Source: Montifringilla adamsi (lineage: Eukaryota; Chordata; Aves; Passeriformes; Passeridae). Taken from it: a stretch of DNA of 64,000 nucleotides. Under the pieces are notes generated by a model. That model did no database searches. It saw nothing but the letters and a program-made list of their open reading frames with translations, and was not told where the DNA came from. Of the stretch, positions 39,401 through 51,800 are shown in pieces. The DNA lies in contig JAGGNK010008337.1 in the NCBI GenBank assembly GCA_017590115.1, positions 558,001 to 622,000 on the forward strand, written 5' to 3'. Numbering within the stretch: the first letter of the stretch is position 1; each line of letters begins with the position of its first letter. The position numbers and the translations under genes were made by a program.

Positions 39401-41987
39401 ACTGTGCTGGCAGGTACCACCCAGCTCCTCCACCTGCATTTCCTGGGATCTGCTCTGTTTCTGTTTTGATGCCACTGTATGAAGCTGTTGGTATCACTCA
39501 GATCAATGTACAACTTGCCAGACTGGTTTAGGATTTATCACTCTTCTTTATACTCTTTCTATAATTGCTTTGTCAAAACCAAAACCGATTCTTTCTACCA
39601 CTTAATATGCACTCTTAGGAATAGGCCTTTGCATCAAGGAGAAAATCCATTAAATAACTGCATTAGGTCCCTGATACTGTGTCCTTGGAGAAGAGACTTG
39701 GGAGGAAAGCTGAGTCTCTTTTGGTGTGGCTGTTTTCAAGGGAAAAAAATTTCCCAAATTGTCAGCAAGGCTTATAAAGACAAATAGTGACAAAAGCTGA
39801 AGCGTTTTGCCAAGAAGTTCCCTGTTGAATGCAGCTCAGATGAATGCTACATAGAAAAACAGTCTCAGGAAAGGATCTGCAGCAGGTTAGCTGGGTTTTG
39901 GGAGAGGGGTGTTTCAGGTATAAGAGCAATGTCAATTGAATTTTGGTTGTGGGGTTTTGGGGGGGTTTTGTTTGGTTTTGTTCTTTTATCTTTGTCACCT
40001 AAATTTTCCCTAAAACTGTTTCTTTTTTGGATGTTGTAAAAACAGACTTCTTGTATGCCCCTGCACTTCAACTTGACTTGAGGTAAAGGTGATTTCAGAG
40101 TTACTGAAGAAGAGGCAGGCACTCCTCAGCCAGGGATGTGGCAAAATAAAAAGGGATGGTGGGGCAGTCCAGCAGCTCTGCACTCCCAGCATGTTCTTCC
40201 CAGGATGAGGGCTGGGATCCCTAGAGTCAGGGGAGCTTTCCAGTGCCACAGAGCAGGGCAGGAGCTCACTGAAGAGCTGACAGCTCAGGGAGTCCTCGGA
40301 GTTCATCACTGGCTTAGTTAGCAAGGTTTGTTCAGTAAAGCCTTCTGTTACTGATCCTGCAGCTTCTGTACCCTGTGGCACTTGTGGAGGAGGGAATGCA
40401 CCCCTTCCATTACCATTTCCTATGAGGGTCTCTTTTCTACTCAGCCCAGGGATTCTGAAATTATTTCTGCTACTTATTTTCATGTTTACTTGTCTAACAC
40501 TGTGGCTTGGAACACACAGAACTCAGGGGGAGGATTCCAGATGACTTCAGTGGGATGTTCTGTTAATAACAAACTCTGACTCTCTTTATTAGTTTTTTAT
40601 CTGCAGATCATAATGCTTAAAAAGTAAGGGGAAGAAATAAAGATAATTTTGTAGCTGGTTTTCAGTTAGCTTCCAGGCCGATGGTTAGATGGCAATGAAA
40701 ATACAAACTGCCTTATTTGTCCCATCAGATCTCACCCTGTCACTGTATCCTGTTTAAAATCCTTTGCACTGCAAGTTCTCAGTTTTCAAGGTGAGGGAGT
40801 AAATGTTCTGGAGTCTTTCTCATCTTATGTTACATGAGCCTACTGAAATATTGATCACATGCTTCACTCCATACCCAGCAAATAAAGAATTTCCAGTTGG
40901 AAGTTATTCTGTGTCTGTGAGGCAGATCTGATGGTGCTGGCTCTCAGCAACTCAGTGCAGTAGCTTTTAGAAACGCAAACAGAAGGGAGACAGTGTAATG
41001 GGGCAGAGATCAGCACTTGTACCCTGGGACTGACAGAAAAACATCTGGGCTTCAAAGCTGCTTGTGGAGTCCAGTGCTGCTTGCTGTGAGGAAGGGCGAT
41101 CTGCACAAGGAACAGCTAAGGGCATGAAAGCAGTGCTTCCAAAGCCATGCAGGGCTGCTGAAATCCCTGAGGTCAAGCAGGGGGAACTCCTATACAAGAA
41201 ATTGATTGGTTCAGTTGGAATAAGCCTCATTCCTGTTCCCTTGCTTGGCTTGGCTCAGTTGTGGTTAAATGAGGAGAGGGATGATAATCATCTGATTATC
41301 CTGCTATTGACAGTCTGTGGAACAGTTGGGAGCCCAGGCTTGTCCTTCTGCCAATGCCAGCTCCAGGGATGGGTTCAGCATTTGGAAAGAGAAATAACAT
41401 GTTCCACAATCTCTGACATGTGCAGTGGCTGTTCCACTGCTGAATGTACCAGGAGAGAGACTGGAATTGTCACTCTGTGGGCTCATCTCGCCTGTGTTCT
41501 GATTCACACTAATTAACCAAATTAACCTACCAGGAGAGAGCATAAATTTTCTCAGCAATTAATTAAATATGTTAGGAAATACTTCCCAGGTAGAGGGTGC
41601 AATTTCTGCTTCAGATGAAAAAGTTAACTGAGTCAACTTACAGCAGAGTCTTAGATTTGATAAGGGACGCCTGGCATGGGAGAAGCTAATGCTTGGTGCT
41701 GCTGCCCTGTATCTATCACTGCCACTACAGTTTATCCCAGCTTTTCTGGGTTCTTTTGGTACCAGAGTTCTTGGATTTTGTGCCATACCATAATCAAGTC
41801 AAATTTAAAACCAGCAATCTTTTCCATGGCAATTAGTAGGACAGTGTTAATGGAGCTATGGTGATCAATTACTCTCATAAGAGAAATTGTTACTAATGTT
41901 TCCCTTTCCTGTTAGTAGGTATTCTTTTCTTCAGACCTTATTCCTTACAATAGCAGCCAAACCTGAATATGTTCTTTCTGAGCTCCA

Positions 41988-42022
41988 AGTATACTGATAT
42001 ATATACTGATATATATACTTGG
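41988..42022. repeat. Short AT-rich tandem repeat (TATACTGATATA unit)
   Basis: Repeats of atatactgat give atatactgatatatatactg with a third partial copy. The tract is also partly self-complementary. It lies beyond the SDR gene 3' end. Confidence 0.6.
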
Positions 42023-42239
42023 TGTTTAGCTCTCTCACTACACTTCAGGTCAACACATTGATTAATCCAGACATCAGATAAAGGATAGAGTTTATTTAGG
42101 ATTAAATACGTGTTTATAAATGGAACACGTAACTTGTTTTCTGAAGACTGTGATGTATCTGCTTTGTTACACATTTATCCAGAACACCTGAAAAAGGACT
42201 GAACTGTAGTTAGCCAAGACAATGTTTTCATATTACAAC

Positions 42240-42245
42240 TTTATT
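42240..42245 (-). terminator. Candidate polyadenylation signal for the SDR gene
   Basis: TTTATT on the plus strand, that is AATAAA on the coding strand, about 635 nt beyond the stop codon and just before the CR1 copy. An ATTAAA variant at 42694-42699, 181 nt beyond the stop, is a nearer alternative. Which is used cannot be told from sequence. Confidence 0.3.
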
Positions 42246-42247
42246 AT

Positions 42248-42365
42248 TCATAGAATCACAGAATGGTTTGGGTTGGGAAGGACCTTAGAGATCATCAAAT
42301 TCCAGCCCCTCTCTTGTGGGCAGGAACACCTTTCACTTAACCAGATTGCCCAGAGCTTCAAGACT
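42248..42365 (-). mobile_element. CR1 retroposon 3' end, minus orientation
   Basis: Starts with the reverse-oriented CR1 terminus (tcatagaatcacagaatgg, tttgggttgggaaggacctt) and continues to gcccagagcttcaag. 5'-truncated after about 115 bp. It lies about 520 bp beyond the stop of the SDR gene, in the same orientation as that gene. Confidence 0.88.
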
Positions 42366-42879
42366 TCCTAACTTGCTACAGCCATTTAACTCCATTCAAA
42401 GTATTTCGAGGTCCAATGCTCATTTCTATGACTTTTGCATTAACCTCCTCCTATCACCCCTGAATAAATAGCTACTCAGGTTTCTACAAGTAAGGGCTTT
42501 TGATTTCTGCTGTAATGACTTCCGGTGTACAGCTGCCCTGTAGGATGTGCTCCGTTTTGTCTGCATCATGTCTGTAACACAACATGCTATTGCTTTAGAA
42601 AAAGATGTATTAAATTTTCCAGGCAATAACTAAAGTAGCGTAAGTGGATGGGGTTTTTCCACAGGGAAGAGATAAAGTTACTTAAACAAATGATTTAATT
42701 TTACACAGGGTCCTGTATGTTTTCCCCCAGCAATCAGTGACAGTTCTGACTAGGGAGACTCCAGAGTTTGCACTGGTTAATCGGTGTCACTGTACTGACA
42801 CACAGGGGCATTCAATTGAGCTCTGACTCTCACATTTTATAAACTGCCTCACCTGAGTCAGTGATAGCACCACTGTAGG

Positions 42880-45800
42880 CTATGCAAGTTTTACTTTGCT
42901 CAGAGCATAAGACAGAACAGAATCCATCACAACAGTCGGGAACAAAGCACATACAAACACCAGGGCCTTCTCCTTCAGCTTCGCCACCATGTAACGTGCC
43001 TTGGGTGCAGGAGATGTTAGAGCATCCACCATAGCATCCACAACCTCATTGCCATTAGTGCTTCCCTCACTGAGGATGCTGTTGAAAAAGTTTGCGCGCT
43101 CTTGAACGTACTCCTTGTTGTAAACAGCCTTTTCCTCTTCACTCAGTTCACTCCAGATCTCTTCAGCACTGAGCGGTGGCTGAATTTTTGTAGAGCGTGC
43201 ATAATTTCCTGGCTGGATAATACAGACCTGAAAGCGAGATGTAAAACTTACCCAGGTGCAATCAGCCATTGTGAATTCAATTAAATACTATCGTCAGTAA
43301 CACAGACCAAAAGCTTTCTACAGCCAGACAGAAAATGCTGCTTTGTTGAAATTTTAACCCTGGAAACTTGAAATCAAATATATTCCTGTGAAATATTTAA
43401 GGTTGCAGAGGTGCTTTATTTTGACTTCCTCATTTCACTCTGATGTTAATGTTCTTGTTTTGAATACTTAGCACACTCTCACAAAATGCAGTAGAGCATC
43501 TTTGATTGCTGTACAACCCTTAAGAGTATAAATGTTTTGACAATACTGAGACAAAGCATTTCAGTATGACTTTGATATCTCCAAAGTGGAATATTTTGGA
43601 TTTTTCACTCACTGGGGAGCCTTGTGATTGATAATTTTTGACCCCATTTAGGAAAAAAGGGGGTACTAAAGAAAATTGTCAGGTCCTGGGGAAAGAAGTG
43701 CTGTTTTCCCCAAGAAGGTGAAATTAAAAATAAACTAGGTCCTGTCAGGAAGAACAGGGGGACCAAAGGTCCTGCACTGCCTCACACCGAAACCGTCAGC
43801 AGATTTCTGTAGATTTGTACACATAGATTTAAATGAAAGCACACAAGTCCTTTGCTGCTCCACATTTCCTTTGTGTATTGCTGCTGTTCTGCTCCCTTCT
43901 GAGTATTCCAGGGAGTTTTGGAGTGGGCTGAGCACTCACAGCACACATGCTGTTCCTCAGTTAGCAGCAGCCTTGTTCAAACTATTTGTAGATATACAAC
44001 ATTAAAAGCTCCGTGGCATTTAACTGACCTGATTTCTAAAGACTGCAACACAAGGTGAGGAAAACCCATGCTGAGCTGTGTCAGAGACTTGGGGATGTGA
44101 CAGGCATTCTCTGGGAAGGCTGTGATGGTATAAAACCCTGATGTCTTCACTCAGCCACCCAGCCCAGCTGTGTCAGTCCCTGCCTGCTGGCCTGCATGGT
44201 GATGGATTCGCTGCTCTCAGGAGGACTGGGGTGCAGGTCCTATGCACAGAGAGAAGGGAGGGATGCAGACAAACCCCAGCAAAGGGATGGTGTGCACAGC
44301 TGGAACAGCTTCATGCTGCCTCAAGCAGGTTTGTCACACAGAATCCTCGGGAGCCCTCCCTTCTGGTGCTATTTAGAAGTGCGTTTGGTATCAGCTAAAT
44401 AGTAAACTTCCCACATTTATTGTTAACAATGGGTTTTGGAAGCCTCCTTTTTTGGAGTTGGCTTGGAAAGGAGAGATGGTTTGGTTTTTGTCCTTCCCAC
44501 ATTTTCTGTAGCCTTTCTACTGGAAGACACCCACTTTGTTTCCTGTAGGCTGTCAGCTTGCCTGGCCAGAGTTCAGTGGGACAGAGCCATAGCTCCATCT
44601 GCTCCTTGCCACCCCTGTGGAGATTTCTCCTGAAAGGACAGACAGGACAACAGAGCAGTGCGAGGGAGCACAGCAAAAAAGGACCATGTATTTTGTAGGC
44701 TCTCTGCAGGGCAGGTTCTCAGGCAAGTGCCAGCCAGCATCTTGCATACAGCAAGAAACAGAAAAATACCTCTCAAAGATACTCCAGAAATGTTTGTCAG
44801 CCTGTCTTGCTCATTTATGTGCTGGGACTACTGCAGAGATGGAACAGCAAAAATCCCGAATCAACCAGAGTAGCTAACCTGTTAAACTAAGCCCTTCCAT
44901 GCATTTGAGATTATCCTCAGCTAATCAGCAGAAATCCTCATCATGCTGTGTGGTATTAGGATGTGTAAAGTCACTTGTATTTTACAGCCCCTCATATTTA
45001 TCTGACGGGGTAGCTAATAGATGCATAGTTGTAATATTTTCCAACACAAAGCTTATGAACAATGCTGTAAATCTGTGTACATAAACAGTACACCAATGCA
45101 AACCTGACACGGAAGATTTGAGTGTTTGAGAAAAGTGTTTCAGCAGTAGAGTGACTCCAAGGAAAAAGCCCAGTGAAGCTACTTAGGGATCTAAGCTTCA
45201 GGTTTGACTATTAGAGTTGCTTAGGGCACTAAGAGCACTCTGAGAGCCTGTTAGGTTAAGAGAACAAAAACATAACTGCTCTGTACAATGCTGCCTCTTG
45301 CAGCGAGCTGTTCTCACTAAAAGCAAGGAGTTGGTGTTGTAAGAGAGAAAGAATCCCTCAGGCAAGTGACAAGTTCTGGCTGCACAGCTCTCAGTGTCTG
45401 GGCTCTTTGCAGCCACCCAGGGAACATTTGGGTTCCTCGCTGCTGGTGGGAGCTCAGGCAGGCCTGTGTCAGGAAGCTTCTCCACTGCAGAGGATGTGGA
45501 AATTTCAGTGCTGGCACACAGACTGTTACCCAGCAGCTTCTCAGAACAAAAAATATCCCCCAAGACTGCTGTTCCCAGTGATTTCCAGCTGACTGATTAG
45601 CCACAGAGAAACCACCTCTTTCCAGAAGGAATCTGCACCCATGAATGCATTTCTGAGCTTTTGTATTTGTTACTTTGTTTTGCACAACTCATTACATCAC
45701 TTACCTGGTTTCGAGGTTTTGTTACATTACTTACCTGGACACCAAACTTTTTCATTTCCAGTCTTAAAGCATCACAAAATTTTTCAATAGCTGCCTTGGT

Positions 45801-48800
45801 CATAGAATAAATGCCATTTCCCAGAGTAAAATAGGCAATGACGCTGGACATGAAAACAATACGTCCTGGAGAGAAAACAGTGCAAATAACATAACTTCAC
45901 TCTCAGTCTTTAGGATGGAATTGATTTGCCTCAGTCTTGAGCTGCTAAGAATGTGGTGTTTAGCAGGAGACTGTTTTCCTGCACTCTGTGCCAAAACTGG
46001 GCAGTGTCAGTGTGCAGTCCCAGCACAGATGGGCACTCAGCTCTGCTGAGCAGAAAACTTCACACAAAAATCTTCCACCTAGTGACAGATGTTGGACTAG
46101 ACAAAGTGTAACACATTCCCGGTGTGCTGCTTATTCCTTCTGAGCCTGAGATAGGATGAAAAAGATGGAAACAAATCAGTGCCCTAAAGACTGAAAAATA
46201 GTAATAAGAGACTGTGCTAGTAAGAGAAGGACTGCAGGGGAGAGGAGAGGTGATTTTCCCTGAGGTAGATTGTATGGTTACTAACATCAGTTTTTTCTGT
46301 GCTAATGATGGCTCTGCACTGAGACCAGCTTCTGTAACTGTGCATGTGAAGTCCAAGCCAGACTCTACAGTGATAAGTTTCACTGAGGAAATGAGACTTG
46401 CCAAATGTATGCAGGTTTACAATACCTTACAATGATTCCCCTGATCTGTGCTGCTTTCCCTCCCTTCTAACTCCTGCTGAGTGCAGGCATGCCGTAAATT
46501 CCGGAGATTCCTCATGTGAGGCACTGGACTGTAGTTGATTTCCATTGTTTCCTTGTAAACTTCTGTCACACAGTCCTACCATGGGGTAAGGAATGTCCGA
46601 GTGTGGATATACAAATACCAGGGGTGAGGGAGCAGATGGTGCTGTCACTGACAATGCAGAGAACACAGCTGCACTCCTGTTGCTGCCACAGGTGCAGATA
46701 ACATCTGGGCCCCAGATGTCACCAAATGGAAGAGGCTTGGGGGATATCAAAAGGTATCATGGGAATCCAGTGAAATCTCTCATTCTGCATTAGGTTCCCT
46801 GCCTTCCTATACAGCACCCCAAATAAATCTTATCTACAGTAAGAGGAAAATAACTGCCAGATTGACCAAGATGGTCTATCAGCTGGCCTGGCCAGCTGGA
46901 AAAGATATAGGGAAATGTTGCTCCTCTCAGGGCAGAATGTTTAAGTCCTAGGCCGGTGGGCATTACCTCCCTTTACAAGTATTAATAATTGTATTAATAA
47001 TTTTGAAGTGTTTCTTAGAACAGGTGCACATCCATGGCAGTAAGCAATGTATAGGATGACCTCTGCCTCCCTTGTCCAGTAGCTGAGTGGATGGGGCTCA
47101 CACCCAGGATGTGGGACACCTCATTTAACTTCTCTCTAAAGTGTCTAAGGGAATTGAAACTCAGCTTCCCCAGGAGAATGCTCCAATGTCTGTAAGTCAA
47201 GCTTTTCATTTGGAGAGGTTACTTGCTGCCCCCAAACATAAGCTTTAGATATCCTGGCTGTTCCTGCAAGGAAGGCAACAGCAAATCTAGGATTCTTCTT
47301 AGAGTGCCTTGGCCTCCTCTCCTGCATAGACGGTACTTGAAAATGGAGTGCAGGAGTTAATCAAGGAAACACTGACAGCCCTGGGACAGATACAGAATGT
47401 TCCTTTGAGCTGAGGTGTGTGCGCAGCCATCCAGACCCAAACCTTCTAAAGGTTTATGCATGTGCTTAATATTGCATGCACTGTTAGTCCCCTTTGCTTC
47501 AAAATAACCCTGTGCAGCTCATGGGGTCAGAGAAATGCCTCTGGCGGATCAGCATCACAGAGTCCCAGCAGCAAGTAGGACACAACAGGGAAAATAGATG
47601 TCTCCCTGTGTAATGGCCACATAACACTCACTGGGTATACACAATAGCACATTCTGCTACAAAACCACATCCAGCTCACAGTACTTAAAGGCTTCTTTCT
47701 TCTTCTGTCAGAATATCATCTACCAAAGGCAGCCAAGCAGAAAGAAGCAGAATAGCCCAAAAAAAGCGATGCTTTTATCTTACCAAGTTTGTGTAGCAGT
47801 GACACCTGGGGTTTCCAGGTGAAACCTACCCCTTCCTGTGCTTGATGCTGCATACAGAGCACAAATCCTCCCCCTAAAGAGCCTATAGTCAGAACAGACA
47901 AGGAAGAGGGGATCTTCCTCCCCAAACACAGATGGAGACAGGTAGGGGACAAACTGCAAAGCACCCAAGACATGCTGCCATGCTGCAGAGGGCTATTAAA
48001 CATTTACTTCTTAGAAAGAAGGATAAAGCCCACATGTAGGCAGGTTCATGCAAATACATTTATCCCACTGGATACCCATGCACCTCCACATACTTGAAGT
48101 TTCCTGCCCAAGGTCACAGAGGCTCCACAGAGCTGGAACTGGAAGTTGGATGTCTCTAGTTCACCTCTGTAGGGTCATTCCTCCTCTCCTAATTGTCAAA
48201 CAATAAAATTGTAAAGCCTAAATAATAAAATTAGGCAGTTTAATGGATCTTTGTGTCTTCCGATTGTCAGTGCTTAAAAAGGCTTGCCTGGGCTTAATGA
48301 TGTACAGTAAATATTCTTCCTCTTTCTTGAGTCAAACACTGAGAGAAAGCCTTATTTATAAATACTTTTTTTCTACGTACTGCAAAGACAAAATCTTTAA
48401 GGATATTTTTTCCCTTTATGGCTTCACGCTCTTTTCAGGATCAAGTTGCTCTTTCAGGCCACACAGAAGGAGGCTGTCATTTCAGTTCAATAAAAGACAA
48501 TTAAAGCCTCTTTTATAGATGTTACATTACCCTGATTATAGTAAGCTAATTATTCTACAACTCTAAGTAACAGTGGATTAGCATTACCCTTGTATTTCCT
48601 TAGAAGGGGAAGAAATGCCAGGGTTGTCCTGATGCTCCCAAGGATATTCACATCTGCAAATTTTTCATATGTCTCCATAGGCAGCCACCCTGTCTCACCA
48701 AATGTTGATATTCCTGCATTGTTGACAAGGCCCCAGAAACCTATGGAAGAGAAATGACTCAGCAAGCACCTTTAACTGCAAAGCAGCCACTGTTAGATAA

Positions 48801-51800
48801 CAAACAACACCACTGATTCGGACCCTTGAAAGAAACTGTATGGTTGTGTAACATCTTTGTCTTTCCCACTTTAAAGTGCAGGCAGGTTTTGTTTAATGAA
48901 GGAATGCCACTGTGGCCATAACCTGGGCTAAATGGGATCAGAATAGTTTGGGTTGGAAAAGCCATTAAAGATCATCCAGTTCTACCCCCCCTCCCATGAT
49001 CAGGGACACCTTTCCTTATAAGTCTCAGTGCTATTTAATAATTGCCTACTCTATAGTTGTCTTAAGATATTTATGAATAACATGACCTGGGAGACTACAT
49101 CTTACTGCCAATGTGGTGTACCATGATATTTTAATTACTTTAATCCCACCGTGTGCTATGAGCAGCTCTGTGAAAATTATATTAAGCGGTCTAAAGGCCA
49201 AGGGGTACTATTTTCAAAGTGCCTGACTAATTTAAGAGCCTAAGTCTTGCATCTTTTTCCAAGATTTGAGCTCTGATTTCTTCTGAAATCAGCCACAATC
49301 AGGTACATGGCTGCAACATTGGGTAAAGTAATCAAGCAGGGTCAGTGGCTACAGTATTTTTAAAATTTTGTACATTTGAACAACATTTTTGCCCATGTAA
49401 TGCCAGATGGTGCTAAGGAGAAAGATGTCAGCGTTCACAAGCAGCAAGGCATTGGCAGTGAGGCTTGTTGTGCCCGAGCTCAGTGACAGGGAGCTGAACC
49501 TGCAGCCCAAAGGCACAGCAGGTCTCCCGAGAGCCCAGCGCTAACAGAGCTAACAAGCTGAGCTCAGGAATGCTGTGCTGGAGCGGGAGCACTCACAGGC
49601 TGCAGCCCACACGCTGCCCACGTGCTGACCAAGCGTGCTGGCTTGTGCCTGCCTGCACAGCCCCTCACTGTGGCTGGCCAGCAAAGCAGGGAGTGACACC
49701 GTGCTTTTGGAAACTTCTCTGCTCCTGCCCTCAGTCCTCACTGACAGCATCTCGAGGGTGACAGCAGCGTAACGCAGGAGCGCCAGGGCAGCCTGGCACT
49801 GGAACAGCTGAATTCGCACCTTACTTCTGCCTGCCTTGGCAATTTTGCTCATGCACTTCTTTTAAGGAATCTTTTAAGGAATCTAGGTGTCCAGGGCAAA
49901 TAATTGTTTTGTCATGCCTTCTACAGGACCTCCAAGCCTGGGTTTCTGGGGAGGCAGGGCAGGTTTTAGTGCCTCTCTTCCTCTGGACACATGAGTTTGG
50001 GGCAGGTGATGCTGAGCCAGCTGTAGCCTCCTGTACCTGTGGCAGCAGAGTTATTCTCAGGGGACTTTTGATCACCTTAGTCAAGGCACTGCAGAAACCT
50101 TTGGGCTGAATGCTTTTCTTTCTGATCTTCTCTGATGAAACTACTGCAATATTTTCATGGTATCTTGAAGTACCCATTTCTCATGGGTCCTTCCAGAGCC
50201 CCGCCAAGAAGTGCAAGTATCAGATTTCATTCAGAACAGCAGTTAGAGATGAAACAGGAAATTTTTGGCATTAGTTTGTAAAGCAGACCTATGTAAGCTT
50301 TTCTAACATATATATACACTACTTGTATTACGTAATGAAATTGGTCTTTAAACAGAGAAAGAAACTGATTTCTTTCAGTGAATGTCTCATTTGCAGGGAA
50401 AAACACTCAAAATTAATAATTTACCACACAGAACATGGATAACTCTATCCTCCAAAGAGAATCAATCACTATTCAGCAGCCTGTCAGCCAGCAATCCCTC
50501 TTACAACTTTAGTTACAGACAAGACTGCTGCCCGAGTAATGCAGCAGTTTCCTCTGGACTCACTTCTTTTCCATGGCCCCAAATGTTAGCAGACAGAGGA
50601 GAGGAAATGAGCTTAAAAACTGACCATGGAATTGGGCATCCTAGACTTCCTTTTTCCACCCACCACTGCCCTCTTTTTCCATGTCTTTCCATCATTGTCT
50701 GGCTTTATTTCTCCATCTTAAAATGGAACCCAGCCCCATGGGACTTAGCTCCCCATAAAATGCTTCCAGATCAATGGCTTAGAGAGCCCTCTGTAGAAGC
50801 TAATTATCAATATTTTTGTACTTGCACATGATCCACTCTGCAGATGGGCTGAGTGACTGCACACCCCATCTGTTTCTGCTCAAAGCTGGACTTTCTGTAC
50901 TCAGGGTTATTTTTATATAATCTAACACTCTAACACAACCCAAACTAAATCCCAACATCACTGCACAAGCTGCTTCCTGATATTTCAGCTTTACCTTTTC
51001 TAATTAAAAAAGTCATTTTGCTTCTGCCACTGCACCCTGTGCAGCACAACAAGAACACTTGCTCCACATACTCCTGATTTCATCAGGCCTTCAGAAATAC
51101 AGCCATTAATCTTTAGACAATTGATTTTCTTCCTCCTTCTCTAAACTGTGAAATTCAGAATTTATCTTGCAAGGCTTAAGTCTTCTCTCCAGCTATTTGC
51201 CTCATGTGCTTCAAAGCCTCTGGGTGGCTGCTGGCAAGGCCAGCCTGTGTATTTCTGAGAGCTCACAAAATAACAGCTCCTTCCCTCTGTGTAGTGGCCA
51301 AATCAAAAGCCAGGAGGAGAAAAACTGGTCTGAGTTAAACTAAAACAGACTTGTGATTAACTTTTAAGTTAAACACAAAAAGACATTTTGCACCCAGTCA
51401 GCTCAAAATACTTAGTTTGCCCTCAAGAAAAACATATTGTTTCTTACAACATTTTGGCATTCCCAAATGGGAGATGCTCTGAAATTTTCCAGAATGTTTC
51501 CTGCCACTTCATTTAGTTGAATCAATTCACAAAATTCTACCCCAGTAGCAAACAGTTCATTATTCCCTTATGCTATTTTCTAAGAATATTTCCTGCTTCC
51601 TGAGAAACAACCTGCCCAGCTATGTATTCAGAGTACTTGAATCTGCTTTGGTCTTTCTTTCCTGAAATGTTTATGGTAAAAATTAATGCCATAAATGTGC
51701 ATTCAAAACATATTGTAAATCTGCTTAGCCAAATGCAGCTCAGGTAGCCTAAAAAATACAGATGGAAATCCTGAAGGACAAGGCACAAGAATTAAACAGC

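Larger units (their letters stand above)
36561..42879. other. Intergenic between ANKEF1 and the SDR gene
   Basis: No coding exon could be supported. Frames near 38200-38590 (129 codons, minus) and 38922-39482 (186 codons, plus) lack family resemblance and splice support. A G/T-rich tract at about 39943-39985 includes a run of seven G. The 3' untranslated region of the SDR gene probably fills the right end. Confidence 0.55.
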
